64,000 nt of DNA from Paenarthrobacter histidinolovorans (GTDB lineage: Bacteria; Actinomycetota; Actinomycetes; Actinomycetales; Micrococcaceae). Below are positions 8,077-16,284 of this stretch, piece by piece. The notes under the pieces are model-generated. The model was not told the DNA's origin and did not search any database. It saw nothing but the letters and a program-made list of their open reading frames with translations. The translations under genes and the position numbers were made by a program. The stretch is from NCBI RefSeq assembly GCF_014647595.1, contig NZ_BMPM01000001.1:620001-684000 (forward strand). Direction: 5' to 3'. Each line of letters opens with the position of its first letter. Position 1 is the first letter of the stretch.

Positions 8077-8619
8077 TCAGGGCAAGCGCAGCACCTGACC
8101 CGGGTAGATCTGGTCCGGGTTGGGCACCGTGTCCGCGTTGCTTGCGATCAATGCGCCGAGGTCCACTCCGAACTGCGCAGCGATCCCGCTCATGGTGTCC
8201 CCGTGCTCCACAACAACTTCTGTGACACGCGGTGCCACCGGCCCGGGCTGTCCTGACCCTGCTGCGGCCTCAGCAGCCGCTTCCTGGGCCTGTGGCCGGA
8301 CTTCCGGGGCCTCGGGCTCCAAGCCCTCCTGCGAGGCCTCCGCAGCGGCTGCGGCATCCGCTGCTGCCTGCTGCTGCGCTGCCTGGGCTGCCGCGGCTTC
8401 GGCTGCGGCGGTGTCCGATGCTGAAACCTCGACGACGGCGGCATCCTCTGCAGCCTGGGTCACGGCAGTTTGTTCCTCCGATGACGCCGGCGCCGCACTG
8501 TCAGCAGGAACGCTGTCCGTGTGCTGCCTGTCCCCGTGTTCCCTGTCTCCGTGGTCCCTGTCCCCGTATCCCTTGTCCCCGAAGCCAAGGTTCTTCTTCA
8601 AGTTATCCAGCAAGCCCAT
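8077..8619 (-). CDS. LysM domain protein with low-complexity acidic linker
   Basis: A 180-residue protein in three parts: an N-terminal MGLLDNLKKNLGFGD segment followed by GDRDH-GDREH-GDRQH pentapeptide repeats; a long Ala/Glu/Gln-rich linker (about residues 45-130), probably extended or coiled; and a C-terminal LysM domain of about 45 residues (VEHGDTMSGIAAQFGVD through PGQVLRLP). No signal peptide or membrane helix is visible, so it looks cytoplasmic, like the LysM-containing YgaU/Kbp proteins, although no BON domain is present. The ATG is preceded by AGGGGAGAG. It is a single gene between the tRNA-Thr and the helicase terminator. Confidence 0.8.
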   Translation of the reverse strand: MGLLDNLKKNLGFGDKGYGDRDHGDREHGDRQHTDSVPADSAAPASSEEQTAVTQAAEDAAVVEVSASDTAAAEAAAAQAAQQQAAADAAAAAEASQEGLEPEAPEVRPQAQEAAAEAAAGSGQPGPVAPRVTEVVVEHGDTMSGIAAQFGVDLGALIASNADTVPNPDQIYPGQVLRLP

Positions 8620-8704
8620 GGAGCACTCTCCCCTGTTCTGCGGTCCGGCCCGTGCCTTGATCGTACGGCCGGTGACGTCCCGCGCGGAACCCCGTTAAAC
8701 GCCG

Positions 8705-8734
8705 CAGGGGGCCGGCTCGAAAGCCGGCCCCCTG
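8705..8734 (-). terminator. Hairpin terminator after the DEAD-box helicase gene
   Basis: A perfect 13-bp stem, CAGGGGGCCGGCT (8705-8717) with AGCCGGCCCCCTG (8722-8734), around a CGAA tetraloop. It lies 36 bases past the helicase stop. There is no strong T run, only GTTTAA further on. Confidence 0.7.
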
Positions 8735-8770
8735 ACGGGAACTACCTAATAGCTACCGCTGGACTGGTGT

Positions 8771-10930
8771 TTACCATTTGCCCTTGCGGTTGAAGTCGCG
8801 GTTGCTGCCTTCGCCACCGGTGCGGGGCTTGCGGGCACCGTCACCATGGCCACCGAAGCGTGAGCCGCTCGCCTGGCCGCGGTCGCGGTCACCGTAGCTG
8901 CCTGCGGTGCGCTCGGTGCGGTCGCTGTAGGAACGGCCACCACGGTCAGCGGAGGAACGCTCGCCGTCGGACTTGCGGAACTCCTTCTTGAATCCGCCAT
9001 TGCCCTTGAAGTTGCCGCCACCGCGGTTCTCGCGGTCGCCGTAGCCACCGCGTCCACCACCGGAGTAGCCGCCACGCTCGGCGTTGGGCCTGCGGCCGTT
9101 ATCCAGCTCAAGGTGGATCAGCTCGCCGCCGATGCGGGTGCGGGACAGTGCGCGCAACTGCTCCGGGCTCAGGTCTGCCGGAAGCTCCACCAGGGAGTGG
9201 TCCGAGCGGATGTCGATGCCACCGATCTGAGCGGAGGAAATGCCACCTTCGTTGGCAATGGCACCCACGATGGAGCCCGGCATGACGCGCTGGCGGCGTC
9301 CGACGGCGATCCGGTACGTGGCGTTGCCTTCGGTGAGCGCACGGGTCGGGCCACGGGAACCGAAGCCGTCCTTGGAGCGCTCGCGCTTCTGGTACTCCGG
9401 AGCTGCAGGCAGTTCCTTGACCAGCAGGGGCTGTCCGCCCTGTGCCATGACGGCCAGCGCAGCAGCGATCTCCGAGGCCGGAACGTTGTGCTCTTCCTCG
9501 TAGGAGGAGATGAGGTCGCGGAACGCCGCAACATCCTCGGAGGCGAGGGTCTCGGTGATGCGCTCGGCGAACTTGCCCAGGCGAAGCGTGTTGACGGTTT
9601 CGGCAGTGGGCAGGTGCATCTGCTCCACCGGCTGGCGCGTGGCCTTCTCAATGGAACGCAGCAAGTACTTCTCACGCGGCGTCATGAACAGGATCGCGTC
9701 ACCGGAACGGCCTGCGCGGCCGGTACGGCCGATGCGGTGCACGTAGGACTCGGTGTCGTGCGGGATGTCGTAGTTGATGACGTGGCTGATGCGCTCAACG
9801 TCAAGACCACGGGCCGCGACGTCGGTAGCAACCAGGATGTCGATGCGGCCTTCCTTCAGCGCGTCAACAGTGCGTTCGCGCTGCTGCTGCGGGATGTCGC
9901 CGTTGATGGCGGCAGCCTGGAAGCCACGGGACTTCAACTTGTCGGCGAGGTCCTCGGTAGCCATCTTGGTGCGCACGAAGGCGATAACGCCGTCGAAGTC
10001 TTCAACCTCAAGGATGCGGGTCAGGGCGTCCAGCTTGTGCGGGCCCATGACCTGGAGGTAACGCTGCTTGGTGTTGGCACCCGTGGTGGTCTTGGACTTC
10101 ACGGAGATTTCGGCAGGGTTGTTCAGGTACTGCTTGGACATGCGGCGGATCTGGCCCGGCATGGTGGCAGAGAACAGTGCAACCTGGCGGCTCTCCGGGG
10201 TCTGCTGGAAGATCTGCTCCACGTCATCGGCGAAGCCCATGCGGAGCATCTCGTCAGCTTCGTCAAGAACCAGGTACTGGAGCTCGGAGAGGTCCAGCGA
10301 ACCCTTGGCGATGTGGTCGATTACACGGCCGGGCGTACCGACGACAACCTGGGCACCGCGGCGCAGGCCGGCCAGCTGGGGGCCGTAAGCCGAGCCACCG
10401 TACACCGGGAGGACCGTGAAGTCGTCGATGTGCTTGGCGTAGGAAGTGAAGGCCTCGGCAACCTGCAGGGCCAGTTCACGCGTGGGAGCCAGGACCAGGG
10501 CCTGGGTCTTGCGGGAAGGGCCGTTGAGGTCGTGCAGTTCAGCCAGGCGGGACAGGGCAGGAACAGCGAATGCTGCGGTCTTGCCGGTGCCGGTCTGGGC
10601 GAGGCCCACGACGTCTCGGCCTTCAAGGAGCAGGGGGATGGTGGCTGCCTGGATGGGGGACGGCTTCTCGTAGCCAACATCCTGCAGGGCGGCCAGAACA
10701 CGGCCGTCGATGCCAAGATCGACGAACTTGACGCCTTCTTCTTCGCCTTCTTCTGCCGCGGGGGCAGGAGCTTCGGTGAAGGCGGGGGCTGCAGTCTCAG
10801 CTGCAGCGGTCTCGACGGGGGCAGCGGCAACAGCCGGTGCTTCAGCTTCGGCGGGAGCGGAGGTCTCGGCTGCTGCTTCAGCAGACTCAGCGTTCCGGGC
10901 GTCGAAGTTTTCGTTGAGATTTTCGGTCAT
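8771..10930 (-). CDS. deaD: DEAD-box ATP-dependent RNA helicase, CsdA/DeaD type
   Basis: A 719-residue RNA helicase. An Ala/Glu-rich N-terminus (about residues 1-65) precedes a Q motif, Walker A AQTGTGKTAAF, DEAD box VLDEADEML, SAT motif FSATMPGQ and the final HRIGRTGRAGR. A DbpA-type RNA-binding domain (about 540-625, RMPGSIVGAIANEGG region being read as VMPGSIVGAIANEGGI) follows, then a Gly/Arg/Asp-rich disordered tail typical of cold-shock and ribosome-assembly helicases. It probably unwinds structured RNA in ribosome biogenesis and mRNA decay. The start at MTENLNENF has AGGA about 11 bases upstream; an ATG 21 bases earlier is possible. A roughly 380-base upstream region without genes suggests a regulated leader. 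Confidence 0.93.
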   Translation of the reverse strand: MTENLNENFDARNAESAEAAAETSAPAEAEAPAVAAAPVETAAAETAAPAFTEAPAPAAEEGEEEGVKFVDLGIDGRVLAALQDVGYEKPSPIQAATIPLLLEGRDVVGLAQTGTGKTAAFAVPALSRLAELHDLNGPSRKTQALVLAPTRELALQVAEAFTSYAKHIDDFTVLPVYGGSAYGPQLAGLRRGAQVVVGTPGRVIDHIAKGSLDLSELQYLVLDEADEMLRMGFADDVEQIFQQTPESRQVALFSATMPGQIRRMSKQYLNNPAEISVKSKTTTGANTKQRYLQVMGPHKLDALTRILEVEDFDGVIAFVRTKMATEDLADKLKSRGFQAAAINGDIPQQQRERTVDALKEGRIDILVATDVAARGLDVERISHVINYDIPHDTESYVHRIGRTGRAGRSGDAILFMTPREKYLLRSIEKATRQPVEQMHLPTAETVNTLRLGKFAERITETLASEDVAAFRDLISSYEEEHNVPASEIAAALAVMAQGGQPLLVKELPAAPEYQKRERSKDGFGSRGPTRALTEGNATYRIAVGRRQRVMPGSIVGAIANEGGISSAQIGGIDIRSDHSLVELPADLSPEQLRALSRTRIGGELIHLELDNGRRPNAERGGYSGGGRGGYGDRENRGGGNFKGNGGFKKEFRKSDGERSSADRGGRSYSDRTERTAGSYGDRDRGQASGSRFGGHGDGARKPRTGGEGSNRDFNRKGKW

Positions 10931-11311
10931 AGGGGGAAATTCCTCATCCATAGGGCAGTCGGCGCGGCCCGGTTGGGCTTGGCCGCATTACTCGTCGCGA
11001 GAGCAGGCAAGGTGCCCTGCTTTCGCAAGAAGTCCGGCGCTATCGCAATCCCATGGCAGGACTTCCCGCTGCATCTCTTGGCTGCTATCCCAGCAGTCTG
11101 TACAGCGTTTTCTTTAGCCGGCTCTCCCTATGAAAATGCCCGCACACATTTGCGGGCCCCAACACTTACCAGTCCTGCCTCAAGAATTGGGCAGGATAAA
11201 GGGATTTCCGGAGTGGGGGATATTTCAAGTGTAGGGCACAGGGTGGCCCCACCGCGACTTAAGAGCACACGAAGGCCGGGTGAGCTTGTTCACACCCGGC
11301 GTCCGGAGCTG
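10931..11311 (-). promoter_or_regulatory. Long intergenic leader region of the helicase gene
   Basis: No gene is visible in these 381 bases. Two hairpins occur: GCCCGCA/TGCGGGC around 11139-11157, followed on the minus strand by ATTTTC, and CCTGCC/GGCAGG near 11175-11197. The first could end MOSC transcription or act as an attenuator in the helicase leader. Long structured leaders are characteristic of cold-induced helicase mRNAs, but no specific element is identified. Confidence 0.4.
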
Positions 11312-11968
11312 CTAGAGTCCGCTCCTTCGCAGCACTTTGTCGAACTCGGGACGGTAATCCTCCTGCAATCGGATCTCCCCGTCTGCCTCCGCATCAAGCA
11401 GGATCTGGACCAGCTCCGGAGTGGGCTCGCTGAACCACTGGCCCACGGTGATGCCGTGCTTGGGAATGAACGTGCGGTGGATGTGGTCCCCCGCTGAGAT
11501 GCTTCCTGTCTTGACCACCCGCAGGTAGGTACCCACCCGGCCGGCCTCGGAAAAGCGCTTGACCCAGGTTGGTTCCCCCAAGACGCGCTGGAACGTGGCG
11601 CAGGGTGTCCGTGGAGAGGTCACTTCCAGTTCCACATCCAGCCCGATCTTCCACCGCTCGCCGATCACAGCTCCCGTGGTCTCAATTCCGGACACGCGCA
11701 GGTTCTCGCCAAAAATTCCCGCCGGAAGGTCCCGCTGCAACCCGCCGGACCAGTAATCGGCGTCCTCCTGCGAGTAGGCGTAGATGGCCTGGTCTTCCCC
11801 ACCATGGTGCAAACGGCTGGCCTGCACGTCCCCGTGGACACCCAGCTTGTGGACCTTGACCGGTCCCTCAATGGGACGTTTGTCGATGGCGGTGACGCCC
11901 ACACTTCCGAGGGGATCGGGAAGCAACTGATGGACGCGGCAAACGGCAAGGACGGAAGCGGTGTTCAT
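11312..11968 (-). CDS. MOSC domain-containing protein, YiiM type
   Basis: A 218-residue protein. MOSC proteins carry sulfur or hydroxylated purines on a molybdenum-cofactor-related site. Conserved features are the GVHGDVQASRLHHGGEDQAIYAYS block, GENLRVSG and the conserved Cys in SPRTPCATFQRV. It is related to YiiM, which works in the 6-N-hydroxylaminopurine detoxification pathway with YcbX and CueO; function here is inferred from family only. The start at 11968 is chosen because TAGACT lies 7 bases upstream, indicating leaderless initiation; a GTG 6 bases upstream gives a slightly longer version. Confidence 0.87.
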   Translation of the reverse strand: MNTASVLAVCRVHQLLPDPLGSVGVTAIDKRPIEGPVKVHKLGVHGDVQASRLHHGGEDQAIYAYSQEDADYWSGGLQRDLPAGIFGENLRVSGIETTGAVIGERWKIGLDVELEVTSPRTPCATFQRVLGEPTWVKRFSEAGRVGTYLRVVKTGSISAGDHIHRTFIPKHGITVGQWFSEPTPELVQILLDAEADGEIRLQEDYRPEFDKVLRRSGL

Positions 11969-12000
11969 GGGCACCAGTCTACGGATGGACGGGCAGGGGG

Positions 12001-12675
12001 CTAAGGATCAAAACGGTAGCCCATCCCTGCTTCCGTATGCAGGTGGCGTGGCTCCGCGGGGTCCCTTTCCAGTTTGCGCCTCAGCTGGGCGATGTAGACC
12101 CGCAGATACTGGGTCTCCTTGGCATAGGCCTGTCCCCAGACCTGGGTAAGGATCTGCTGCTGGCTGACCAGCTTGCCTTTGTTCCGGACCAGCAGCTCAA
12201 GGATGTTCCACTCAGTGGGGGTCAGCCGGATCTCGGACCCGTCCTTCACGATCCGCTTCCCGGCCAGGTCCACCACGAAATCGGCGGTCGCCAGGGTAGG
12301 TTCTTCTGCTCCGGTGACGACACGACGCGAAGCCACGCGAAGCCGCGCAAGAAGCTCATCCAAACCGAAAGGCTTGGTCACGTAGTCGTCCGCACCGGCG
12401 TCGAGCGCTTCCACTTTGTCCTCGGAAGCGTGCCTGGCCGACAAGACAATAATGGGCATGCTGCTCCAGCCCCGGATGCGGCGGATGATCTCCACGCCGT
12501 CGATGTCCGGCAGGCCAAGATCCAGCACCACGATGTTGACCGGATGCTTCGCAGCTGCACTCAGCGCGTCGGCTCCGTTGCCCACGGTCATCGCCTGGTA
12601 CCCGTGGGCTTGGAGGGTGACCTGCATGGCCCGGGCAATGCGGGCCTCGTCCTCAACGATCAACACCAGCGTCAT
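12001..12675 (-). CDS. kdpE: Response regulator KdpE-like
   Basis: A 224-residue OmpR/PhoB-type regulator. The receiver domain (1-120) has the phospho-acceptor Asp in VVLDLGLPDIDG, conserved Ser/Thr in IIVLSAR and Lys in DDYVTKPFG. The DNA-binding winged helix (130-224) includes EWNILELLVRNKGKLVSQQQ. Its start overlaps the kinase stop at 12672-12675 (ATGA), so the two are co-translated. KdpE normally activates the high-affinity potassium ATPase operon, but kdpFABC is absent from the window, so its target is elsewhere or different. Confidence 0.88.
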   Translation of the reverse strand: MTLVLIVEDEARIARAMQVTLQAHGYQAMTVGNGADALSAAAKHPVNIVVLDLGLPDIDGVEIIRRIRGWSSMPIIVLSARHASEDKVEALDAGADDYVTKPFGLDELLARLRVASRRVVTGAEEPTLATADFVVDLAGKRIVKDGSEIRLTPTEWNILELLVRNKGKLVSQQQILTQVWGQAYAKETQYLRVYIAQLRRKLERDPAEPRHLHTEAGMGYRFDP

Positions 12676-14189
12676 AGCGGGTCACCTGTCCACAGCGGCA
12701 GGGTCACAACCATGGTCAAGCCGCCACCCGGCGTCGGCTCCGCCGCGAGCCTGCCGCCCATGGCCTCGCTGAAGCCCTTCGCCACGGCAAGCCCCAAGCC
12801 GATTCCGCCACCGGTCCCTGAACCTCCCGCGGGTGAGGCCGCGGACGAATCACCAAAGCGTTGGAACGGCTGGAACATGGTGAGGACTTCCTCGTGGCCC
12901 ACACCCTTTCCGTGGTCCGTGATCCGCAGTTCGCTGGCGGGCTGCTCCCCCAAGGTGATGCCTTCGCCGGCCCGGGCCGTCAGCACCACGTCCGAATCGG
13001 GGGCGTACTTCATGGCATTCTCCACAATATTGGCCACGACCCGTTCCAGCATTCCTGCGTCCGCCTGCACAGGCGGGAGGTTGGGCGGCAGCTCGTTGCG
13101 CAGCCGCTCGTGCGGTAGGCCCCGCAACGCATCCGGCAGCACATCCGCCCACAGAATCCCGCTCAACAACGGATTCACGGCGTCCGCAGTAATGCGGGAC
13201 ATGTCCAGGAGGTTGTCCACCAAATGGTCCAGGCGGTCCGCATAATCCTCGATGGTCTCCAACAGTTCCCGCTCAACCTCCGGAGGGAAGGTCACGTTGT
13301 CTTGCCGGAGACTGCTCACGGCGAGCTTGATCCCAGCCAGTGGAGTCCGCAAATCGTGGGAAACCGCCCGGAGGATGGACGTCCTCATCTTGTTGCCCTC
13401 GGACAACCGGATGTTGTCCCTCCGGCTCTTCACCAACTGCTGCCGCTCCCGCACCGCAACCACGAACGCGCCGAACGCCACCAGCATCCGCTGATGATGC
13501 GGAGACAGGGGACCTCCGCGCAGCAGCAACGTGTAATGCGGATCGACGACGGCGGCATGGTCGGCCGCGGCATGCGTCACCGGCGGATTGGGGCCGGCGC
13601 TGGCCAGGACCCGCCATTCAGCCGGCGCACCACGGACAGCGGTAACCGTCGAGCCGAGGAGCGTCACGGCGTCCATGCCCAGATTGCCGCGTACTTTCTC
13701 GAGGAAGGTCTCCAGGCTTCCGTCCGAACTCAGTATCCGGAGGGCAAGTTCACTCAGCGCCGTGGCTTCCGCCCCGGACCTCGCCGCTTCCTGTGCCCGG
13801 CGGCTGGCCAGTCCCACAGCCAAGGCCACCCCGCAGGCAACGGCCAGGAACACCACCAGGGTGAACAACGTGGTGGGATCCGCAATGGACAACGAACCAA
13901 CAGGGTCTGCCGAGAAGTAGTTAAGGAGGAAGCTGCCCAGCACCGCCGCAACCACGGCCGGCCAGAGACCCCCAATGGCCGCCACCGCCACAGCCACAGC
14001 CAGCTGGAGAAGCATGATCATGGCGAAGTTACGGAAGTTAAGGACGGTCACGGCCAGTTCCACCGCCGGCGGGAGCAGAAGTGCCAGAACCAGTCCTGCC
14101 GTTACCCGTCCACGGCCGATTCCGCGCACGGTCGGAAACTTCAGCAGGGTGCCGTCATCGCCGTTGCCCTGAGCCTCAGTTCCCGCCAT
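12672..14189 (-). CDS. KdpD-like sensor histidine kinase lacking the N-terminal KdpD domain
   Basis: A 505-residue kinase with four closely spaced membrane helices (DUF4118, about residues 35-130), a GAF-like linker, the HisKA box AVSHDLRTPLAGIKLAV (phospho-His) and an HATPase domain with N box ANIVENAMKYA and G boxes DHGKGVG and GGIGLGLAV. Full-length KdpD has about 900 residues with an N-terminal KdpD sensor domain and a UspA-like module, both missing here. ATG 14189 is preceded by AAGGA. It phosphorylates the adjacent KdpE-like regulator; the signal is unknown. Confidence 0.88.
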   Translation of the reverse strand: MAGTEAQGNGDDGTLLKFPTVRGIGRGRVTAGLVLALLLPPAVELAVTVLNFRNFAMIMLLQLAVAVAVAAIGGLWPAVVAAVLGSFLLNYFSADPVGSLSIADPTTLFTLVVFLAVACGVALAVGLASRRAQEAARSGAEATALSELALRILSSDGSLETFLEKVRGNLGMDAVTLLGSTVTAVRGAPAEWRVLASAGPNPPVTHAAADHAAVVDPHYTLLLRGGPLSPHHQRMLVAFGAFVVAVRERQQLVKSRRDNIRLSEGNKMRTSILRAVSHDLRTPLAGIKLAVSSLRQDNVTFPPEVERELLETIEDYADRLDHLVDNLLDMSRITADAVNPLLSGILWADVLPDALRGLPHERLRNELPPNLPPVQADAGMLERVVANIVENAMKYAPDSDVVLTARAGEGITLGEQPASELRITDHGKGVGHEEVLTMFQPFQRFGDSSAASPAGGSGTGGGIGLGLAVAKGFSEAMGGRLAAEPTPGGGLTMVVTLPLWTGDPL

Positions 14190-14341
14190 GGCTACATCCT
14201 TACACGGTTCCCAAGGTGGGTACTTCTCCCCACTTTGAGCCGGGGTGAGTGCCTGCAGCGTTCGCAAGGACTAGGCTTGCTCTGAGCATTCCGGTCCCGG
14301 CGTGGCGCCGGGCACACCACGGTCTATCCAGGGGGATACAA

Positions 14342-15064
14342 ATGGACCCGAAAGACAGCCCTGACGCGGCCGGCAACAAAGGCAGCGGCGGGGACAACAA
14401 CGATGCCTTCAACGCGGCCAACAACCCTCCCAAGCCGCCTCCCTGGCAGGTGCCCAAGCCCGAACTCCACCCTGAGCTCTTCACCCCTGTGGAAGACGCT
14501 CCGGAAGAGGGCGGAAAACCTGCCAGGAACAAACCGGCAAGGAACAAGAAGGTACCCGCCGGGGCATCAGCCGCTGCCGGCACTGCAGGCCAAGCCCAGC
14601 CGGGGCAACCGCTTCCCGTCGTGGACCCGTTCGAACGCGAACGCGAACGTGATGCCGCCGCGGCAGCGAAGAAGAAAAAGCGTTCCCAGCGCCGCACCGT
14701 CGTGGTGGGACTGGGTGTGACCGCCCTGCTGGCTGGAACCATCACCGCCATCGTCGCCTCCAACGAACAGGAAGCTGACTACGCCCAGGTCTGTTTCAAC
14801 GAAGAAACCGGCGAGCGCGTTGACGATGACCAATGCAACAACAGCAGCTCGGCCGGCCGGAGCTCCGGGGTTTACGCCTGGTACTTCTACTCGCGCGGTG
14901 CCAGCGTGCCCGCCGTCGGCCAGAACCGCAGCTCCTACCCAAGCGCCACCAAGACGGTGCCCCAGGGAGCCAAGTCCTCCACTGGATACAGCACCAAGGG
15001 CGGCACGGTCAGTCGTGGCGGCTTCGGCAGCAGTTCCAAAAGCGGCGGAAGCTCGGGAGGCTAG
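14342..15064 (+). CDS. Membrane-anchored Ser/Gly-rich protein, YgiB/DUF1190-like
   Basis: A 240-residue protein with a Pro/Asn-rich N-terminus, a basic stretch (KKKKRSQRR) and one membrane helix (about residues 118-138, VVVGLGVTALLAG), followed by an outside domain with Cys residues. It ends in TVSRGGFGSSSKSGG, which closely resembles the C-terminal TVTRGGFG tail of Escherichia coli YgiB. The start has AGGGGGA upstream. It sits 2 bases before a YgiC-like ATP-grasp gene, the same partner as in ygiBC, so I infer a shared process in the envelope or polyamine metabolism. Homology is judged from the tail and context only. Confidence 0.65.
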   Translation: MDPKDSPDAAGNKGSGGDNNDAFNAANNPPKPPPWQVPKPELHPELFTPVEDAPEEGGKPARNKPARNKKVPAGASAAAGTAGQAQPGQPLPVVDPFERERERDAAAAAKKKKRSQRRTVVVGLGVTALLAGTITAIVASNEQEADYAQVCFNEETGERVDDDQCNNSSSAGRSSGVYAWYFYSRGASVPAVGQNRSSYPSATKTVPQGAKSSTGYSTKGGTVSRGGFGSSSKSGGSSGG

Positions 15065-15066
15065 GC

Positions 15067-16272
15067 GTGCGTCGACTGCACTCCGCGCCCAGGCCGGACT
15101 GGAAGCAAAAGATCGAAGAACAGGGCCTGGTTTTCTCCACCACCACCATGCCCGATGGCCGCAAAATCGAGTACTGGAACGAATCGGCCTACTACGAGTT
15201 CACCATGGACGAGGTGGAAACGCTCGAGAAGACCGCCGAAGACATGCACCTCATGTGCCTGGAGGCAGCGAAGTACCTTGCCAGCGGCGCCATGGGCGAC
15301 ATCGGCATCGGGCGCCAGGCGCTGGAGCTTGCCGCCGAGTCGCTCCAGGCCGGGGACGTGGACATCTACGGCCGCTTCGACTTCATTTATGACGGCAAAG
15401 GCGGTCCGGCCAAAATGCTGGAGTACAACGCCGACACCCCCACCGGACTGATCGAAGCGTCGGTGGCCCAGTGGTTCTGGCTGCAGGACGTCTTCCCGGA
15501 GAAGGACCAGTGGAACGGTATCCACGAGGCCTTGATCCGGCAGTGGAAGAAACTGCAGTTCCGGACCGGCATGAGCACCCTGCATGTTGCCCACTCCGAA
15601 GCCGAGGAGTCCGGCGAGGACTGGATGACGGCCGCCTACATGCGCGACGTCGCCAGCCAGGGCGGCTGGACCACCATTGGCATCAACATGTCGGACATTG
15701 GCTGGGACCCGAACCTGAACCGGTTCGTGGACCTGGACAATTTCATGATCAGCACCATGTTCAAGCTGTATCCGTGGGAACTGATGATGAAGGAACCTTT
15801 CGGGCACCGCCTTTTACAGCGCGCGCACAACCCGCGCTGGGTTGAGCCTGCATGGAAAATGCTGCTGTCCAACAAAGCCCTGCTGGCTGCGCTGTGGCAC
15901 CTCTACCCGAACCATGAAAACCTGTTGCCCGCCTACCTGGGGGACCCCGGACCGCTGAAGGAATGGGTGGCCAAGCCTCTTCACGGCCGCGAAGGCGACA
16001 ACATCCGGATCCACGCCCCAGGCATCGACATCTCCCAGCCTGGTGGTTACGGCCGGGAAGGCTGGTGCTACCAGCAGTACCATCCACTCCCCGATTACGA
16101 CGGAAACCACCCCGTGCTGGGACTTTGGGTGGTTGACGGCGAGTCGGTGGGGTGCGGAATCCGCGAGTCGGACGGACCCATCACGGACTATTTCTGCCGC
16201 TTTGTTCCCAACACCATCGACGCCCCGGCGCCCATAGCGCCCCCTGCCACTTCTTACGGAGCTGCACTATGA
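15067..16272 (+). CDS. Glutathionylspermidine synthase-family ATP-grasp protein, YgiC/YjfC type
   Basis: A 401-residue protein of the glutathionylspermidine synthase C-terminal family, an ATP-grasp ligase fold. Recognisable pieces are the RFDFIYDGKGGPAKMLEYNA and DTPTGLIEASVAQW blocks, PYxxHENLLPAYL-like YPNHENLLPAYL, and the C-terminal LGLWVVDGESVGCGIRES. The amidase half of the bifunctional enzyme is absent. Start GTG 15067 is preceded by GGGAGG inside the end of the previous gene; a longer in-frame extension upstream lacks a ribosome site. The acceptor and amine substrates of this subfamily are not established. It lies between a YgiB-like protein and an APC permease. Confidence 0.88.
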   Translation: MRRLHSAPRPDWKQKIEEQGLVFSTTTMPDGRKIEYWNESAYYEFTMDEVETLEKTAEDMHLMCLEAAKYLASGAMGDIGIGRQALELAAESLQAGDVDIYGRFDFIYDGKGGPAKMLEYNADTPTGLIEASVAQWFWLQDVFPEKDQWNGIHEALIRQWKKLQFRTGMSTLHVAHSEAEESGEDWMTAAYMRDVASQGGWTTIGINMSDIGWDPNLNRFVDLDNFMISTMFKLYPWELMMKEPFGHRLLQRAHNPRWVEPAWKMLLSNKALLAALWHLYPNHENLLPAYLGDPGPLKEWVAKPLHGREGDNIRIHAPGIDISQPGGYGREGWCYQQYHPLPDYDGNHPVLGLWVVDGESVGCGIRESDGPITDYFCRFVPNTIDAPAPIAPPATSYGAAL

Positions 16273-16284
16273 GGACTGAAAACC

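Noticed and set aside
9113..11497. 794-codon open frame on the plus strand
   Set aside because: It is antisense to the DEAD-box helicase, whose motifs are complete; the plus-strand product shows no domain and is a by-product of high GC content.
14833..15066. N-terminal extension of the YgiC-like protein
   Set aside because: In frame, but it overlaps the YgiB-like gene and has no ribosome site; GTG 15067 with GGGAGG is better.
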